Origin: Phoronis australis | Lineage: Eukaryota > Phoronida > Phoronidae | Assembly: GCA_002633005.1 (NCBI GenBank) | Contig: NMRA01000021.1 | Coordinates: 341,058 to 405,057 of the forward strand | Length of the DNA stretch: 64,000 bases | Direction of reading: 5' to 3' | Part shown: piece by piece, positions 25,301 to 36,100 of the stretch | How the letters are laid out: each line of letters opens with the position of its first letter | How positions within the stretch are numbered: the first letter of the stretch is position 1 | Translations under genes and position numbers: made by a program | Notes under the pieces: generated by a model | What the model saw: only the letters and a program-made list of their open reading frames with translations | The model's database searches: none | What the model was told of the DNA's origin: nothing

Positions 25301-27621
25301 TTTTTATAGTTCCCCTTGCTATTCTTTCATCCATTTTTCAAATCCTGCATTGACATTTTGCATTTATCCTGATAGGTGGTACCACTGTACTTTACAATGG
25401 CTTCCATTCCCATAGACTTTTTAAAATGTTGATTTTATTGCAAACGTGAACCATCTTAGGGGCTCATACAAGAGGGAACAGCATATTTCTTTCAAAGTAG
25501 GAGTTTGAAGATGGGGGATGGAATCCTTTTTTAAAATCATGCAGACATTATTAAAGTGATAACTTTTTTGAAATGTGCATGTTCTCTTAAAATTTTGATA
25601 CGTACTAAAACATCATTTGTATTTTTTCACCAATCAATCCAATGCTATTTGCTGAAGAAAAATGCAGTATAGAGTACATGTATTTGACAATTACTGTTGA
25701 AAATCCCATGGCTGCATTTGAGGCAAACCAAATAATATATAAATGTACCCAACCCTCTGGTTTTATTTGTCTCCATCTTCACCTCATTAACAGTTTACTG
25801 TAAGGTGTGACATTTCCTTACTTAAAATAGGCTCTTTTAACAAACTTTGTCAATTGTCGGGGGAAGGCTAAGATACATTGGAAACAATTTTGGTTTTAGA
25901 TTTCATGTTAGTGAAACTTATTAGCAGTTGGCCATAATGTAGCTAATTGGATTCGTCACATGAAAGACTTCTCATTTATTTCAAACCCCTCTGGGACCGG
26001 TAATTTTAACGTCTACTGATTGTCTTGTAGCTGTCGTTGGACCTTTAAAATTTCCATACAAAGGGGTTTCCAAAGTGATGTATGGTTCCCTTATGGTTAA
26101 TTGATACCCACCACATTGGTCTGTGTCTTAAGTTGGTATTGATGTCAGTCATTCAACATACCTGTAATTGATGTCAGTCATTCAACATACCTGTAAAGTT
26201 GACAGTGACACCACTGGTGTGTTTATTCTTTTAAGTGATGGATGATAATTAGTGGCTGTGTGTTTGCTTAGTATGTTAGTTTATAAGCTCTGTTTGTCGA
26301 CTTCAGTCAACTAATTATGGTTGCCTTTTGCTTTGAAATTTGACCGCTCGCTATGAAGTGGGCAATGAAAATGCCAGTTTGTCATCAAAAGGCAAAAAAT
26401 TTGTTGGTGTGTCTCTCAAATTATCCGCAACAATGTAAGTGAATAGTACATAAATAAACTTTTTGGGAAGCAAAATGGCAATAGCATGAATGATCGCCCA
26501 AACTGTAGTCAAGGCTTTAACGAGGAATGTTTAGTTCCTATTTGAAGACTGTCTTGGTCAAATTGGGATATTTTACATACTCTGCTAAAGGGTACTACGA
26601 GTCTTTTTCATCAAAATTTTTCAAAAATGATTCCGCCTTTCAATTATATGCCATATAAAATTATTTTTGAAAATGACAAAATCTTTGGAATGATTTTGAT
26701 GTTTTGGATGGCGTGGAATACTGCCCAGATACTGATGAAATCATATGTCATAATGTTCAAAACATCAAGATCAAAACAGAAGTCCTGCTCAGGATTAAAG
26801 TATGATTCTTCAACCTTGAGTGAGTTGATAAAATTCCTATTTGCCAAATGTTTCCTTCATTGTTCTGTCGCGGATCTACAAATCTACAAATTTACTCCAG
26901 ACATGAACAAAAACAATTGTAGCCATTAGTGAGATAGTGGTCACCCAACATTTTAAATTTGCCAGTGTCCCTTGTCACGAAACAATGACAGAAAGAAGAT
27001 ACAGAGGTCTCCCTGCAGTTCCATCTCTGATGTTGCAAGTGCTCAGTTGTACTTTAATGAAGTATAATTTATTATATTATTTGTTATTTACTTTTGTTTA
27101 CAAATTTGACAACTACTAGTTCAGTTTTTACTGCCATATTTTGCACTACTCTTACTAGTACTGTACTTAATGTCATATTATGTCATCAAAGTCTAGGGCC
27201 CTGTTTCTTGAAAAATCTATAGCCAAAATTGAATTTTTGTCTTTTTTCTTGGTCTTTTAGTGTGTTCCTGAGCAGGCTACATATTTCTATCTTTTGGCTT
27301 AGGCCTTTAGCCCTAGCCAGAATTCCTGAAACAGAGTAAGCTATCCCTAAACTGATTTTTAGCCGAAAGACAATAGACTTTTTGATAAACAAGCCCAATT
27401 AGTTTTACAAGCTGACTTGACTAAGTTTTGTTTCTTTCTGTTGTTAGGACGGAGGAAAACAGTTGCAGGAAGGGATGGACAAGAACACGACACTGACTGT
27501 GATGGACCTGAGGCTGACCGAGTGTGGCCAGGAGTCAGAGTATTGCATCAACCAGATATTACACAAGAATATTGAGAAGGAAAGGGCAGAAAAAATGAAC
27601 AAGGTCAACCAGACTAAATAG
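22077..27621 (+). CDS. TCTE1: DRC5 / TCTE1, dynein regulatory complex subunit 5 (leucine-rich repeat axonemal protein)
   Basis: Three coding exons join in phase: 22077-22335, 23196-24217 and 27448-27621. They give a complete 484-residue protein (human about 500). The product is a leucine-rich-repeat subunit of the nexin-dynein regulatory complex of motile cilia and flagella (family knowledge). Diagnostic stretches: MRRIIAEDPEWSL near the N-terminus, WKQMYFER in the middle, DCGMNFEWNLF at about residues 245-255, and then at least six RNI-type leucine-rich repeats from about 265 (LTELDLSHNMISDRGARAIG and relatives). The C-terminal exon begins DGGKQLQEGM and includes DLRLTECGQESEY. The family-conserved N-terminus is preceded by a low-complexity region. 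The ATG follows an acceptor (gttcatttcag) by only five bases, so the 5' UTR is spliced. All splice sites are canonical. Confidence 0.97.
22419..22993. mobile_element. Fold-back MITE, copy 2, with 8-bp target duplication
   Basis: The ends are ATAGACAGT at left and CTGTCTA at right, with long inverted internal arms shared with copy 1. The bases CGTTAATA flank it directly at 22411-22418 and 22994-23001, an exact 8-bp duplication. An 8-bp duplication and a CAGTG-containing terminal repeat suggest a non-autonomous hAT-type element. It sits in the DRC5 intron between exons 22335 and 23196. One undetermined base (22975) lies in the right arm. Confidence 0.85.
23196..24217 (+). CDS. TCTE1: DRC5 large middle exon (core and most leucine-rich repeats)
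   Basis: The exon runs from TTTCTTACAG|ATAACTCC to GGAAAT|GTAAGT. It holds YWKRCCKERW, an acidic DDDDAGSDAGDEPETDHFDFG linker region, FEWNLFQFTARDCL and about six leucine-rich repeats of 28 residues. Joining to the flanking exons restores N-N-S-K and GN-DGGKQL, as in the vertebrate protein. Confidence 0.96.
24408..25540. repeat. Near-identical tandem duplication with an N at the join (likely assembly artefact)
   Basis: Sequence 24408-24938 recurs at 24993-25540 with only a few base changes and one 17-bp insertion in the second copy. Between them, 24939-24991 repeats a 53-bp piece of the first copy (24816-24868), and base 24992 is N. Low divergence like that between alleles, plus an N exactly at the join, is the pattern expected when two haplotypes are laid end to end. 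Confidence 0.85.
26138..26195. repeat. Two direct copies of a 29-bp unit
   Basis: The 29-bp unit (attgatgtcagtcattcaac plus atacctgta) occurs twice in succession with no mismatch, in the last DRC5 intron. Confidence 0.9.
27448..27621 (+). CDS. TCTE1: DRC5 last coding exon and stop
   Basis: After the acceptor gttgttag the exon encodes DGGKQLQEGMDKNTTLTVMD, then the final repeat and a basic, coiled-coil-like tail (EKERAEKMNKVNQTK), ending at TAG 27619-27621. The preceding intron (24218-27447) contains a suspicious duplication around 24408-25540. Confidence 0.96.
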   Translation, partial: DGGKQLQEGMDKNTTLTVMDLRLTECGQESEYCINQILHKNIEKERAEKMNKVNQTK

Positions 27622-27961
27622 ACTATAGGCTCCCTTTGAAGAAATGCTTAATTGTGTTAGGGTAAATCACCACTGAGGTTCTTAAAATAAGCTGTCTGGA
27701 ATGTCAAGAAAAAATGCTTCATTTTGAATTGCCCCAGTCCATTTTTTACTGTCCTTTTAGAATTCTCGTGGATTTCTAAACAAGAATGAGAGTGATGAGT
27801 ATTTAGCAATGTATAACAACAATTGTGAGCCAAAAGAATATTGAATTTGTACTTTGTTTTGGTATTTAAACAAAATTTAGCTTCAAAAGGCTATTTGTGT
27901 ATAAACTATGATTTTGATTGTATATAATTGTTATTGAATGTATATTTAGTGAGATATGGAG

Positions 27962-27967
27962 AATAAA
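27962..27967 (+). terminator. Poly(A) signal of DRC5
   Basis: AATAAA lies 341 bases after the stop codon, in AT-rich sequence followed by a T-rich region (tttattttattgg). It is the first such signal downstream and defines a 3' UTR of about 360 bases. Confidence 0.75.
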
Positions 27968-27989
27968 ATTTATTTTATTGGTAATTTAT

Positions 27990-30900
27990 ACTTAATTCTT
28001 GCATTCTTGTAAAAGAACCTTTTATGAAAGGCAAATTTTGAACTACCCTCTTGCAAAAACATCATGGTAATAGAATTTGATTAAACTTTCCAGCAGCACT
28101 GTAGAAAAACATGAGCGATAATTAGTGTCCCTTCCTAGTTATCTCTTCCTGGTGATAGGTATGTGCATGTATCTATATTCAATTAGTGACTTAAGCAGCA
28201 GTTGGGTTTGTAAGAATGGTGGAACATGAACACTACAAAATGACAATCAATTGATGTCCCTTGGGAAATTTATAAATTCTTAATTGTTTAAACAGGGCAG
28301 CTTGGTTGTCAGCAAAATCCAGTCCTTACTCAGGAAGAGTTGGTCGATGACGAAAATCCAGGTCAGGTGGTCAGCTGAGGTGTGGTGTCAATTAGTTTGC
28401 GACCGTTTGCTTTACTAACAGACTGTTGATAAGTTTTTAACGTGAAGAATAAGACAAAACCAAAACGAAATTAATGGAGAAAATTGTTATGCTTGCGGCT
28501 GCAGAAATCTTTGACTGCTCTTGTTTGTACCACGCAACTTGACTGGTGCTTGATAAAAACTTTATTTGTGCAAAATCGAGAGAATATTATTGTAGCTCTC
28601 CGGTGTAAGAGTGACAACCTGTCAAGTAATTCCTCAAGACAAGTAACAGCCATTTTTATCCCTTGCGCTGTAGAAGACCATGAGAGATTAATATGATAGG
28701 TTTTTGATAGTGCAAGACAGCTTATCTTCTATATTTAAAACAAATCATGTCAATGTTAATTACAATTCACATGTTATCGATCGTACCGGGTTTTTCCCAG
28801 AATGATCTCAGGAGATTATTGTTTTGTTGGCGAAAGGCCACTAAAGTGCACGGCGAAAAATAATTTATGCAACACAGAGATCCTCAAGTAATACCGGAAG
28901 AGATTCATAGAATACAATATCTTTAAACCTATTTAGAAATAAACACTTTACAGTGAATACCATGATTAAATCAAGGTCATTGCTGCAAGTAGACTTCCAA
29001 GTATAAAAAGTGGCGTCAATCACAAAATCAACTGATTTAGATAATTTAGTTGGCCTCGAATCGTTTCTTGATGAAACTGGAAGTGATTTCAGCCCCACCT
29101 GAAGAACTGCCTGTTCGTTGTTGCTTAAAAAGTTTGACTCGTCACGGCGTGTCATTTTATGCGCCGAGCGTAGTTTCGATGAATAATGCACACCAGGACA
29201 GTAGTTCTCATATACGTGTAAGTAAGGAACAAGTTGAGACCAATTTTCATACAGCAAGTGTTCTAGATCAAAAGCTGAGTTCTTGGACGGGTCGCGGGTT
29301 TATGGCCGCTTTAAAGTCAGCAGTTGTTTTGATTAACTAGTACGGCTTTATAATCCAAAAACTAAGACTAAAGAAATTTGGGTGAACGGTGATTCAGAAG
29401 CAAAATAACAAAGTTAAAATTGCCATAACAGCGGTCAATATTATTGTTTACAGAGTTGATTTACTCTGTGTGTCTGCGTGCACTCTACTGTTGAAAGGTC
29501 TGCGGCAGAAAACATTAAATTTTGAGGGACTATGAAAATAAAAAATATAAAACTTCGTGTTCATTCTAACGAAAAAAATATACATTTATTATGTATTTAA
29601 ATGGGATTCATTTACTTTTGTTACAAGATCCATCATTATGAACTCGCCATCTATCAAGAAAAGTAACTTTTGATTCAGACTAATTAAAGCGGCATTTCGC
29701 CGCTGTTTAGGCGTCAATGTTGAATTCGTAACCGAAGCGCTTTGGGATTTAAAAACATTACCACGCTCATCGGATCTTGAATTGTTGTCGAATGCGTCAA
29801 AAACTCAAACCACAGATAATGCCTACGGGCGCCATATTCAAATCGACAATGTTAGACAAGTTACGATTCTTCGGATCGCTACAACTTAGTTTTGTAATTC
29901 GCCATGTATCAGTAACACAATTTGAGCCGCAGAGCAATACAATATTTTAAGGTCTGCGTAGACTAAACGATTTCCTATCCTGAGGTCTGGCCTTCACACA
30001 ACACGGAGATTCCGTGCGAGCATGGAAGACAGCGCCGATTTTGGATGCTAATATGGAAGAATGTTTCCGTGCACTTAAATGTCTTTCGTGTTTCCCCTAA
30101 TATATTCTTTTGATACGCAAAAAATGAATGTGATAGGAAACGATATCCACAAAATTCGATTCAATGGGCGCACAAGTTAACAAATGTATGAACACGTACT
30201 CATACTAATACAAGTCTTGCAACTCGCTTACTCAATGAAGGAAAACATTCAAAGTGGTGAAAATCATACCTGTCTCAAGTGATATAATCTGGAAAGAAAT
30301 TTCTTTTAATCAAATGCATCTTGTTACAAGTTGACATTGGTTTTTTTCTTAAATCTGGCGAAAATTGTTGCAATCTGAGACTAGTGCTTATGGAGCGGAC
30401 TACTAGACATAATTTCATGACGGTTTTACAATTTCCAACCCTCGCCGTCTTGCTTAAAGCCTACGAGGAAACGACTGACTTCCAATCAAGTCATTGCAAA
30501 ATTAATTGTCATTTTAACCACAAAGTCATTCAATCAACGCAACTTAACGAAGTGAAAACGGTGTCAAACAGCCAAAGCGATATGACTCACGTGAAACAAA
30601 TTATTTTGCCGACAATTCAATAACTCATTGGCATAGCTAATGCAATAAAAGATTTTTCGATCGCTAGGTCGATTAGGTTATCTGTTCCATTTAGTCCGTG
30701 AAATTTCAGACTGTAATAGCAATTCCCTGTAATTTAACGAGTGGCATTTTGAATTTACATTGCTTTAGAATTTGGAGAAAAAATAAACAATGAACGTTAA
30801 CATTTGCGAATATAGTACACGTCGATTGAAAATGGTTTACTAAAATGACATTCCCGACGAAATTGTGAAAACACTAATAAACATCCATACACCACTTGCA

Positions 30901-31347
30901 CAAGACGTCAAAGATGTCGGTTTTTGTCTAGCCAAGCAGATTTTTGATTTTGAAACATTAACACTTTTATCTATGGTCAAGAATTGTCGACCACGTGATT
31001 TTAGTTTTACGTCAAGGCTGCTTGTATTTTCAAGTGACGGTCACGATTTGCAGTTTGGCGGCAATGACACAATTGATCTAACTGAAGCACATATTTGGTA
31101 ACTGGAGAGAAACTCACTGATTGTGATCATGAACAAATGTCTCTGAAACATGAAAGCTATAATGTATGTAGGCTATGAGGTCATTTGCCACGACTAGATA
31201 ACCACGTATGGAATAATTTTGCGTTCACCAAACTGAAAGATTGCAGTTAACTCTGATGCATTTCACAGTCGAAGACGCCGCAACAAAAGCGCAAACATAC
31301 GAGTTAATCATTTCGGAGACTCTGTTTCCCAAAGGACTTGATTTTAA
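27990..31347. other. Region between the convergent 3' ends of DRC5 and TMEM151
   Basis: About 3.4 kb separate the DRC5 poly(A) site from the TMEM151 stop codon. On the minus strand it probably contains a long TMEM151 3' UTR. One possible minus-strand AATAAA is at about 29586-29591, but no clear end was recognised. A copy of the GTAAGGAACAAGTTGAGACC dispersed repeat lies at about 29115-29300. Open frames of 60-130 codons here have no recognisable homology and appear to be chance. Confidence 0.5.
29115..29300 (+). repeat. Dispersed repeat, copy 3
   Basis: It includes gtcacggcgtgtcattttat, gcgccgagcgtagtttcgat and gtaaggaacaagttgagacc, followed by aattttcatacagcaagtg. It lies in the DRC5-TMEM151 intergenic or 3' UTR region. 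If the TMEM151 3' UTR extends this far, the mRNA would contain it in antisense. Confidence 0.75.
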
Positions 31348-33150
31348 TCATAGCCGTGTTTCGATGTTTTGAATCGTTGTCGTTGGATTGTCTTCACCAC
31401 CAGAGGTCTCTAGAGTGCATTCTGTCCTGCCGTCTGATGTAATATACACCGAGTGCGGACGAGGCGTGACACAATAAAAAGCTCCATGAGCAACATTGAC
31501 GTAACAACCGTTTTTGTTAGAATTTCTTGCATTTTCAGTCGCCGAATCAACACCAGTACACCGTGGGTAATGTGAAGAATCGCACTGACGAACTGATGAC
31601 GTAGTCGTACTCCTTGGAATATCCGATTGAATGTTGTCTGACATGTCTAAGAGTTCCTGGCAGTCTTCCTCTGCGTTTCTGCGGCGCACAGGCGGCAACC
31701 TTCCAAAATTTATCATGGAGGACGGACTTCCTATATCCGCTCTCATGTCTAAAGCGACGTCATAGGGAGGGGGTTGCTCCACGGATGGTGAATCCTCTGA
31801 GCGAATTCCTTCCGGTGATTGAAGAGCTGTAGACCCGAGAGTTGATATACTGCTTTGTGACCTCCTTGGAGGAATTAGAACACCGTTTTTTAATCTCACC
31901 TTTTGCCTTTTCTTTCTACCATTTCGCCTGGACAGATCTGTAAATTCTTGAGCAAACAAATCGGGCTCCGATTTAGCGGAAACAAACCGAGACCCCAAGA
32001 GACGTGGAACAAAGTTCCTGATATCCTTGGGTTTACCGGAAGTGGCGCCGTTATTGATACTTCCGTAAGATGGGTAATACAATCCAGACGCACTTGATTT
32101 CATTGGTGACAGCGTCGGTGTTATATTCCCGTTTGCATCGCTGGTCCATCTAGGAGGATTAGTTGCACACTCCATTAAAATCGCCTCAGAATAACTAGGA
32201 ACGATTCCATTGTTATTAATTATGTTGAACTCTAATTCTGAACTTCCCATTGTGTTGACGCGGGGGATTGCTGAAGTAATTTCTGATATGTAATTTAATC
32301 CAAATACTTTGTGAACGACGTAATCCACGGCAGCTGTCTTATACTCTACCATAACACGTATTGGCCAGGACAACAGTAGAAATGAACAAATCCAAAACGC
32401 AGCCTGTGTTACGTACCACGGAGGACGGTCAGTGTCCGAAAAAGCAACAAGAAAATCTTTGAAATCACAATGGCCAAGTTCTAACCCCTCAAAGCTTTGC
32501 ATAAAATCGTCTCTCCTGTCATTTTCTTGAAAAAAGGCAAACCTCTGATCTTCGAATTCGCGTTCAGCGTCCACACAGGCAAAAGAAAATCCCTTGGTGA
32601 ACTTAATTTTTATGATTGGATGCTCCTCAAGACCTTTCAAGTTTTTTGAAATATCTTTCACCCCACTGTATTGATAATTAAAGGCGGACGTACTCGAATG
32701 TGTGTTTACGCGTTCGTAATACACCTGGATTGAGGTAAATGCGTCGCCGTCTCTGTACCGCGTAATCTGACGCGTTCGCCGTACGTAATGGTAACACTCG
32801 GCTCTCCACCATATCACAGGTTTTGCCTGGCGAAGCAAACGAATTCTTTCGTAAACAGACTCGACGTCAGTTTTGTACCGCAATGCAACTCTAGTACTGC
32901 AGTGCCAGCACTCGACAAGATAAACCAAATAAAGCAAAATTACGAAGGCGGACGGTATATACACGTAACCATCATCGCATGGGCTCGTTTCCGTTGAGTC
33001 TTGGTCTTTGTGTCTGTACCTGTGGATGGCGCTAAGCCTACACCACCCAATGGCGGCCATGCAACCGACAATCATCAACGTGAGGAGGAAACATTTCCAG
33101 TGAGGAGCTTTTCGCAGAGACGTGCACAAACTTGATTGAAACGGTCTTTG
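31348..33150 (-). CDS. TMEM151: TMEM151 main coding exon
   Basis: The exon follows the acceptor cttttctttttag and opens QRPFQSSLCTSLRKAPHWKC. The uninterrupted frame runs to TAA at 31350-31348. The low position of the ATG-like codon at 33129 is irrelevant, since the true start lies in the upstream exon. The exon holds every transmembrane segment and the conserved VPSYSEA and PPPY motifs. The PPPY motif could bind WW-domain proteins (inference). Confidence 0.97.
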   Translation of the reverse strand, partial: QRPFQSSLCTSLRKAPHWKCFLLTLMIVGCMAAIGWCRLSAIHRYRHKDQDSTETSPCDDGYVYIPSAFVILLYLVYLVECWHCSTRVALRYKTDVESVYERIRLLRQAKPVIWWRAECYHYVRRTRQITRYRDGDAFTSIQVYYERVNTHSSTSAFNYQYSGVKDISKNLKGLEEHPIIKIKFTKGFSFACVDAEREFEDQRFAFFQENDRRDDFMQSFEGLELGHCDFKDFLVAFSDTDRPPWYVTQAAFWICSFLLLSWPIRVMVEYKTAAVDYVVHKVFGLNYISEITSAIPRVNTMGSSELEFNIINNNGIVPSYSEAILMECATNPPRWTSDANGNITPTLSPMKSSASGLYYPSYGSINNGATSGKPKDIRNFVPRLLGSRFVSAKSEPDLFAQEFTDLSRRNGRKKRQKVRLKNGVLIPPRRSQSSISTLGSTALQSPEGIRSEDSPSVEQPPPYDVALDMRADIGSPSSMINFGRLPPVRRRNAEEDCQELLDMSDNIQSDIPRSTTTSSVRQCDSSHYPRCTGVDSATENARNSNKNGCYVNVAHGAFYCVTPRPHSVYITSDGRTECTLETSGGEDNPTTTIQNIETRL

Positions 33151-36100
33151 CTAAAAAGAAAAGCGAAGTGAAATATGAAAGGAAAACCCGCATAGTTATC
33201 ACTTAAAATAATCGTGTTCTTATGAGGGGTAAGAGTCAAATCTATTGGAACCAGCCCCGAGTTCAGTAATTCTAGGACCTCGCTAAAAAGCAAGACTTCG
33301 CGAGATAACGTGAGATGTTGCCATGTATTTTAAATGAAAACACGTGATACTGGCTAGATTTTAGAGAGGTCGAAGCGTAGGTCCCAGCGTTATTAATCTC
33401 TACCCTGGCTTGAGTCTACTTTAAAATTGAGGAAGTAATGCGCATTTCTTATTGGAGGAAAAATCATGATTTATGTGCGCCTAACACAGACCTACGTAAG
33501 TGTCTTGTAATGTTAAAAAGGTATAGTTGGGTTTGGTCTAGCCGTGGTACAAAGCTGTACAATCTTCATACAGCTAGCTGGCAGGCTAGGTCTGGTCTTG
33601 TTTTTGAAAATCGAATCGGTGGTGTGTCATAGATTCGTTATTCCACGCTTCAGGATTTGTACTTCCTGTGAGTTAGATATGTTGGTGAAATTAAATATTT
33701 GTGTATGCCACGTAATTAAACTCATTTTCAGTCGTACATTAACACATTGGCCACGTTTCAGGAGAAAACATTGGGAGACACCTATCAACAGTCGGTACGG
33801 TAAAATCTCACCAATTCCGCACACAAAATGTGGCGGCCAAGTGACACGTATATTTATTTTTTTGTTTCATGATAGATTAGTCAAACCAAGTAAATGCTGT
33901 ATAATTTCTCACCTGTATACCACAGCTGCCATCAAATCAATAACATTTAAGAAATTGTGTGCAATCACAATAATGTTAGGAACTTTCGAAAAAATGAAAA
34001 AGATAACTTTTGGCAATTAGTTTTTCCGAAACCTGTTGAGATATTACTGTTCTAATAAAAGACATTGTCACACCAATATACTGTTAGATCAAATTTGAGA
34101 ATTTGTATAGATTTCAGTAAATATTTTATATATAATTGCAAAATGTTGAAGCACAACCACAATTCTAGCCAATACTCAGCGCAAACGACACATATGAACA
34201 CAGTCACGGCGGCAGAATGTGCCGGAACCCCAAACAGTGGATGCTACTTGATACAAAAATACATGAAATACAATGGAACGGCAGAACACAAAAATCCAAC
34301 AACGCAACTTTCAATACCTTATTTACTTGTCATCTGTTATTATGAGTACACAAAACTTAATTCGTCTGACACTTAAACGACTAATCTTATTCCCGCCATT
34401 TCATGGATGAGAAGGCAAATAATTCCCAGCAGGAGACATCACATTTCTCATTTTTATATGAAGACATACTTGATTGCTGATGTCATTAGGCAGATATAGT
34501 GATTTATTAACGAAGAATAACTCAGTAAATGTTGATTACGATAATAAAACAATCAAGAAGAATTGCACGTATTTTTAAGGACATTTATATTCTCTGAAGA
34601 ATTTAGAAACCTCTCACAATAAATGATTTCCGCAGACATCTAGCGATAGCGATGTTATCGTCAGAATACGACGGCAATAATCTGTCGAGGGTATTTCTGA
34701 ATATGGTTTATGCAAGTATTCTATGCATACGAACTATATTTGAAATAATCGGTTTCTCTGTTAATACCTTCTTCGAAAAGATTTTTGTTGTTTGCGATGT
34801 ACTGGACTATCCAATTAGTCCTACCAGTGCTTTAGCAACAAACGTCGGGACACTACGCACCACCGTTCCAAACGCCGTAACACTATTCAAGAGTCTATTA
34901 AATGCAAGTCGTTACATGCTTAAGCTCACTGTAATATATTACTAGAATACATTATACACCGTAACACTCCTAAACGAGTCCCACATGCGTGTTACAGTGC
35001 ACTCCAGGATCAAGTCGATGTTTACTCTTGTTGCCAAGATTTTGGCTTACATTCGGCTTCGAGACTAGCGGCAATCTGTATTTTGCGTCGAATTTACAAA
35101 GTGGCAGACTCAGGTGAAAGTACCGCTATCCCAGAACTCTTAGGTCTTGCGACTTCACACTTGTTCTCAAAAAAGCCGTCTCATTGCGGGCCTGTTGAAG
35201 AGTGTTACAGTGTATAATGTATTATAGTAATATATTACAGTGAGCTGCAAGCATGGAACGGCTTGCACTTAATAGACTTTTGAATAGTGTTGCATGCCCA
35301 GATTTTAATTGATATCAATATTTCAGGTGAAATCTCAAAAATGCAGTAACAGTTTTCTAAGCCTTCATTCCGTTTTGTTCTATGCAACTATATAATTTTT
35401 ATAAAAATGAAATGTCCTATTACTTGATAGCGCTTCATGCAAGTGGAAAATTTCGTTGAAGAACTTAGTATAAAGCGTAGAACCTGAAAGATTTGTTCCC
35501 GAGATATGATGCTACAATCATGCGCGTACCCAGCCTTCAATATGGGGGACTCGAATTCCCGACGTTGTGGACCTTTTGCTAACAAAAGAGCGGACGGACT
35601 AAAAAAAAACGGGGGTACCACTGTGAATTGCGCGTTTGCGCTTATTTAGTGCACTTTTGTCCCATTTTCTCGGACTTTTTGTCTCTCGGGGGTGGACCTT
35701 TTGCCCACTTCGTTCGAGTATGCCAAATGTAGCCAAATTAGTACATTTTGTAGGGTTCTCGATCCTACAAACATTTCATTCCGCGACGGGTATAAACAGC
35801 TATATATAGAGTGTTCATCACATCTCGTATATTTTTGTAACCTCATTCGGGGCCTCGAAATTATCTGAGGTGTTTCAGATTATTGAGGCACACAAGCCTG
35901 AATACAGGTGATTTTTGGGCATGAGAATACTGGCAATTCGTTTTATGAACTTACTTGAGTAGGTTGGTTTTTGTGGATCGAAAAGCAATCTCAGGGAACA
36001 TTACCGCGGACTTGTAGGGTTAATGTAATCGGGATGTTTTATTGTCAATAATTTCAACTCTAACACTGTTTTAAAGGTTACTAAATTTTAATGATTTCGC

